The notes below the pieces were generated by a model. The model had not been told where the DNA came from. It did not search any database and saw only the letters and a list, made by a program, of their open reading frames with translations. A program made the translations under genes and the position numbers. Source: Caldimonas tepidiphila (lineage in GTDB: Bacteria > Pseudomonadota > Gammaproteobacteria > Burkholderiales > Burkholderiaceae_C). Taken from it: a DNA stretch of 64,000 nucleotides. The stretch is from positions 55,087-119,086 of the forward strand of contig NZ_QXMG01000012.1 of NCBI RefSeq assembly GCF_003569765.1, read 5' to 3'. Positions 61,033-64,000 of this stretch are shown here, piece after piece. The first letter of the stretch is position 1; every line of letters begins with the position of its first letter.

Positions 61033-61333
61033 GCGAGCCCTCCTCGTCGGGCCGCACGCCGGCCGCGTCCGTCTGCGACACCTCGCACCGTTGCTTGCGC
61101 CCCCGGCCTGCTGGCGATCTCGGAGTGCAGCGGCACAGTGTCGGGTGCCATGCTGCTGCCGGCAATCCCGCTTCTCCGGGGAGAGGTGAAGCGCTGCTTC
61201 CGCTTATCGTGGGCCTGCCCCGGCATGTCTTATAGGAAAGGATCCCTGCGGACTTTGCCTTGACACGGTATGGTGTCGGCCCCGGGCGGATCCTGGGTCG
61301 GCCTGATCCTCCCTCCCTTCTCCTGGACACTGC
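61033..61333. other. 301-base divergent intergenic region
   Basis: Between the GT14-like gene and the RsbQ-like gene. No gene is seen. It contains TTGACA overlapping the inverted repeat GACAC–GGTATG–GTGTC, and, on the minus strand, a TATAAG box near 61228–61233. Probable promoter region for both directions. Confidence 0.6.
61260..61277 (+). promoter_or_regulatory. Inverted repeat overlapping a TTGACA hexamer
   Basis: TTGACACGGTATGGTGTC combines a perfect -35 hexamer (61260–61265) with a five-base inverted repeat (GACAC/GTGTC). It is 57 bases before the RsbQ-like ATG. No -10 box is found at the right spacing, so it may be an operator or an activator-dependent promoter. Confidence 0.35.
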
Positions 61334-62170
61334 ATGAATCGGAACCTCACGCCCCTGCAGGAAGCCATCCTGCTGCGCAACAACGTTCGCGTCGCCGGCC
61401 AGGGCGAGCACGCGATCGTGTTCGCGCACGGCTTCGGCTGCGACCAGAACATGTGGCGCTACGTCGCGCCCTCCTTCGAGGCCGACTTCCGCACCGTGCT
61501 GTTCGACTATGTCGGCTCGGGCAAGTCGGACCTGTCGGCCTTCAGCGCCGGGCGCTACGGCACGCTCGAGGGCTACACGCAGGACCTGCTGGAGGTCTGC
61601 GACGCGCTGGGCATCGAGGGGGCCACCTTCGTCGGCCACTCGGTGAGCGCCATGATCGGCGCCCTGGCGGCGATCCGACAGCCGGCGCGCTTCGCGCGGC
61701 TGGTGATGGTCGCGCCCTCGCCGCGCTACATCAACGAGGCGCCCGACTACTTCGGCGGCCTGGAGCGCGAGGACGTCGACGGACTGCTCGCGATGATGGA
61801 CCACAACTACATCGGCTGGGCGCAGCAGCTCGCGCCGCTGGTGATGTCCAACCCCGAGCAGCCCGGACTGGCGCAGGAGCTGGAGCAGAGCTTCTGCTCC
61901 ACCGACCCGGTGGCCGCGCAGACCTTCGCACGTGCCACCTTCTATGCCGACAACCGTGCCGACCTGCCCCGCGTTCCGGCGCCGTCGTTGATCCTGCAGG
62001 TGCGCGACGATGCGATCGCGCCGCTGCAGGTGGGCGAGTACCTGCACCGGCAGCTGCCGAGCAGCGAGCTGGTGGTGCTGGACGCGATCGGCCACTGTCC
62101 GCACATGAGCCATCCTCGCCTCACCCTCGAGGCGATCCGGCACTACCTGGAGCGAGAGATTGCAGCGTGA
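61334..62170 (+). CDS. RsbQ-type alpha/beta hydrolase (KAI2/D14-like signalling hydrolase)
   Basis: 278 residues. It closely follows Bacillus RsbQ throughout: FAHGFGCDQNMW, TVLFDYVGSGKSDL, the nucleophile elbow FVGHSVSAMIG (S103), MVAPSPRYINEAPDYFGG, NYIGWA, FCSTDPVAAQTFARATF, LILQVRDDAIAP (triad aspartate 225/226), and IGHCPHMSHP (H254). RsbQ-type proteins have a closed hydrophobic pocket and are small-molecule sensors needed by a PAS partner; plant KAI2/D14 receptors are homologues. The downstream kinase gene, which begins with a PAS domain, overlaps this gene by 11 bases, so the pair should act together. Confidence 0.94.
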   Translation: MNRNLTPLQEAILLRNNVRVAGQGEHAIVFAHGFGCDQNMWRYVAPSFEADFRTVLFDYVGSGKSDLSAFSAGRYGTLEGYTQDLLEVCDALGIEGATFVGHSVSAMIGALAAIRQPARFARLVMVAPSPRYINEAPDYFGGLEREDVDGLLAMMDHNYIGWAQQLAPLVMSNPEQPGLAQELEQSFCSTDPVAAQTFARATFYADNRADLPRVPAPSLILQVRDDAIAPLQVGEYLHRQLPSSELVVLDAIGHCPHMSHPRLTLEAIRHYLEREIAA

Positions 62171-63728
62171 GGATTTCGAGCGGGCCGGCGAGGCCGCGCG
62201 CCGGATCGCGCCCTGCGGGCTGCTGAGCTTCTCGGACGACGGCACGGTCGTCCATGCCGACGACCGGCTCCATCAGTGGCTGGAGACCCCGAGCGGCGAG
62301 CTGCTCGGCTGTCGGCTCGAGAAGCTGATGAGCCGCCCGTCCTGGGTCTTCCACAACACCCACTTCTTCCCGCTGCTGAGGATGCACGGCAAGGCGGACG
62401 AGATCCACCTGACGCTGCGCACCGCGCTGGGCGCCGAGCTGCCGGTGATGGTGAGCGCGGTTCGCGAGCCGCGCGAGGACGGTCCAGCGCACAACCACTG
62501 CTCGGTGATGACCATGAGGCGGCGCAAGGAGTTCGAGGCCGCGCTGGTCGAGGCACGCAAGGGCGCCGAGGCGGCCACGCAGGCCAAGGACCAGTTCCTG
62601 GCGACGGTGTCGCACGAGTTGCGCACGCCGCTCAACGCCATCCTCGGTTGGGTGCGGCTGATGCAGGACGATCGGCTCGAGCCCGCGATGCGGCAGCGCG
62701 CGCTCGACACCATCGAGCGAAACGCCAAGGCGCAGTCGCTGCTGATCGAGGACCTGCTCGACATCTCGCGCATCGTCAGCGGCAAGATGCGTCTGAGCCC
62801 GCGACCCATCGAGCTCGCGCCCGTGGTCGAGGCGGCGATCGACACCGCGCGGCCCTCGGCGCAGGCCAAGGACATCACGCTGCTCACGGCACTCGACCGC
62901 TCCGCCGGTGTCGTCTACGCCGACCCGGACCGCATGCAGCAGGTGGTGTGGAACCTGGTCGCCAATGCGATCAAGTTCACGCCCAAGGGCGGGCGGGTGC
63001 AGGCGACGCTGGCGCGCGCAGGCTCGCGGCTGCGCCTCGAGGTCGCCGACAACGGCGCCGGCCTTTCGCCATCGCAGCTCCCTCATTTGTTCGATCGCTT
63101 CTGGCAGGCCGATGCGATGCAGCGGCAGGAGAGGAGCGGGCTCGGGCTCGGCCTGTCGATCTGCCGCAGCCTGGTCGAGTTGCACGGCGGCACGATCGGC
63201 GTCGCCAGCCGCGGCCCGGGCGAGGGCGCGACCTTCACCGTCGAGTTGCCGCTGGCGGTCGCCGTGGCCTCGGCCGACACCCAGGCGCGCGGCGCCGGGC
63301 GCGAGGAGCTCCAGGCCTCGCTGCCTGCCGCGTCGCTGCAGGGCCTGCGCTTGCTGGTCGCCGACGACGACGCCGACGCGCGCGCCCTGCTGAAGATGCT
63401 GCTGGAGGGCGCGGGTGCACAGGTACGCACCGTCGCGTCCTGCGACGAGGCGCTGCAGGCGCTGCAGGACGAGGGGGTCCCTGACGTGCTGCTCTCGGAT
63501 GTCGGCATGCCGGGCCGGGACGGCTTCGAGCTGATCCGGCTGCTGCGCACCGGCCGCGCACCACGCGCCGTCTCGGTGCCTGCGATCGCGATCACCGGGC
63601 TCGCGCGCCCGCAGGACCGCGTCAACCTGCTGCGCGCCGGTTTTCAAGCGCATTTGAGCAAGCCGGTGGAGCCGTCGGAAGTGATTGCGCTGGTGGGGGC
63701 TCTGGCGGGGCCGCGACGCGCGCCCTGA
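62160..63728 (+). CDS. PAS–histidine kinase–receiver hybrid, partner of the RsbQ-like hydrolase
   Basis: 522 residues; TTG start overlapping the hydrolase gene, with GGAGCGAGA upstream. Residues about 15–120 form a PAS domain (CGLLSFSDDGTVVHADDRLHQWL, then LGCRLEKLMSRP). HisKA has H152 in TVSHELRTPLNAIL; the ATPase has NLVANAIKF, DNGAGLS and GLGLGLSI; a C-terminal receiver has ADDDADARALL, phosphoacceptor D447 in LSDVGMPGRDG and K in LSKPVEP. There is no membrane segment, so it is cytoplasmic, as is its hydrolase partner. In Bacillus the RsbQ partner RsbP is a PAS–PP2C phosphatase; here the output is two-component phosphotransfer. Confidence 0.93.
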   Translation: MQREDFERAGEAARRIAPCGLLSFSDDGTVVHADDRLHQWLETPSGELLGCRLEKLMSRPSWVFHNTHFFPLLRMHGKADEIHLTLRTALGAELPVMVSAVREPREDGPAHNHCSVMTMRRRKEFEAALVEARKGAEAATQAKDQFLATVSHELRTPLNAILGWVRLMQDDRLEPAMRQRALDTIERNAKAQSLLIEDLLDISRIVSGKMRLSPRPIELAPVVEAAIDTARPSAQAKDITLLTALDRSAGVVYADPDRMQQVVWNLVANAIKFTPKGGRVQATLARAGSRLRLEVADNGAGLSPSQLPHLFDRFWQADAMQRQERSGLGLGLSICRSLVELHGGTIGVASRGPGEGATFTVELPLAVAVASADTQARGAGREELQASLPAASLQGLRLLVADDDADARALLKMLLEGAGAQVRTVASCDEALQALQDEGVPDVLLSDVGMPGRDGFELIRLLRTGRAPRAVSVPAIAITGLARPQDRVNLLRAGFQAHLSKPVEPSEVIALVGALAGPRRAP

Positions 63729-63909
63729 GAAGTCGATGGCGGCTCCGGCACAGGAGCGAGCCGCGAGAAGGATCGGTTCGCGAGTTGCCTGCGTTCGATC
63801 GTTGTCCCTCGGGAATCGCCCCTTTTGCGGTCACGCACTGCCGTTACCGCCCTACTGCGAGGCTCTGCGTGCCGGAGAAGCCCCCCTTGGCGGGATGATT
63901 GCCGCAGAA

Positions 63910-63928
63910 GCCTTCGCAATTCGAAGGC
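63910..63928. repeat. Inverted repeat in the right-end intergenic region
   Basis: GCCTTCG–CAATT–CGAAGGC. The region 63729–63965 otherwise shows no convincing gene. Confidence 0.4.
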
Positions 63929-63965
63929 CGGACCACCGGATCCCGATTCTGCGGCCCCAAAAGCA

Positions 63966-63999
63966 AAACCCCCGACCGCTGCATAGCGACCGGGGGTTT
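63966..63999. terminator. Extended hairpin terminator at the right edge
   Basis: AAACCCCCG and CGGGGGTTT pair as the outer stem, with an inner stem CGCT–GCAT–AGCG. On the minus strand it is followed by TTTTGCTTTT, so it could terminate a gene to the right of the window; it may also stop plus-strand transcripts from the kinase gene. Confidence 0.7.
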
Positions 64000-64000
64000 G

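Noticed and set aside
61260..61290. Complete sigma-70 promoter for the RsbQ-like gene
   Set aside because: TTGACA is perfect but no acceptable -10 box occurs 15–19 bases downstream.

Overview
The window is a contiguous, gene-dense, very GC-rich chromosomal segment from a Gram-negative bacterium. Gene content and order point to a betaproteobacterium of the order Burkholderiales: polA–DUF2782–thrB–BPSS1780-family membrane protein, ftsK–lolA–rarA divergent from trxB, rpmB–rpmG, trpS followed by a DUF3717/DUF1289 protein, Bug-type solute-binding proteins, and an outer-membrane biogenesis gene (lolA). The affiliation is inferred from synteny and protein style, not from a marker-gene comparison. 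I saw no insertion sequence, prophage, integron or CRISPR array. One tRNA gene (tRNA-Leu, anticodon CAA) is present and no rRNA.

Layout. 1–2.4 kb: the 3' part of a gene fusing an ABC-type ATPase to a dual-specificity-type phosphatase, followed by two roadblock/LC7-like proteins. 2.45–11.4 kb: an eight-gene minus-strand operon for a surface glycan (five glycosyltransferases, a carbamoyltransferase, a GmhB-like phosphatase and an SDR oxidoreductase). 11.4–13.5 kb: a 525-base intergenic region rich in inverted repeats with a sigma-54-like site, a Cys/His-rich four-helix-bundle protein, a small membrane protein and a PRC-barrel protein. 13.7–16.7 kb: a large hybrid histidine kinase. 16.7–24.3 kb: polA, DUF2782, thrB, a membrane protein, and a Tat-exported PhoX phosphatase preceded by a Pho box. 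24.4–36.8 kb: uvrD, guaC, a GFA-family protein, valS, galU, a TusA-like protein, a Nudix hydrolase, cysM, tRNA-Leu, two small proteins, a rhomboid protease and a YeeZ-like NAD-binding protein. 36.9–42.6 kb: an AscD-like iron-sulfur flavoreductase, a Bug solute-binding protein and livHMGF. 42.9–56.7 kb: rarA, lolA, ftsK, a Crp/Fnr regulator, trxB, rpmB, rpmG, a fatty acid desaturase, rsmB, a DUF1653 protein, purN, an M50 peptidase, trpS and a DUF3717–DUF1289 protein. 56.7–60.0 kb: a Cpx-like two-component system with a Spy/CpxP-like periplasmic protein and a small membrane protein. 60.1–64 kb: a core-2/I-branching-type glycosyltransferase divergent from an RsbQ-type alpha/beta hydrolase that overlaps a PAS–histidine kinase–receiver gene.

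How the genes work together. Most of the window is housekeeping (replication and repair, translation, nucleotide and amino acid metabolism, envelope maintenance). Three blocks look like specialised systems. The first is the ATPase–phosphatase fusion with two roadblock proteins at the left edge, which resembles a signalling or polarity module rather than a transporter. The second is the glycan operon, which probably makes a carbamoylated surface saccharide. The third is the RsbQ-like hydrolase coupled to a PAS hybrid kinase at the right edge, which looks like a ligand-perception module in which a two-component output replaces the PP2C phosphatase of Bacillus RsbQ–RsbP.
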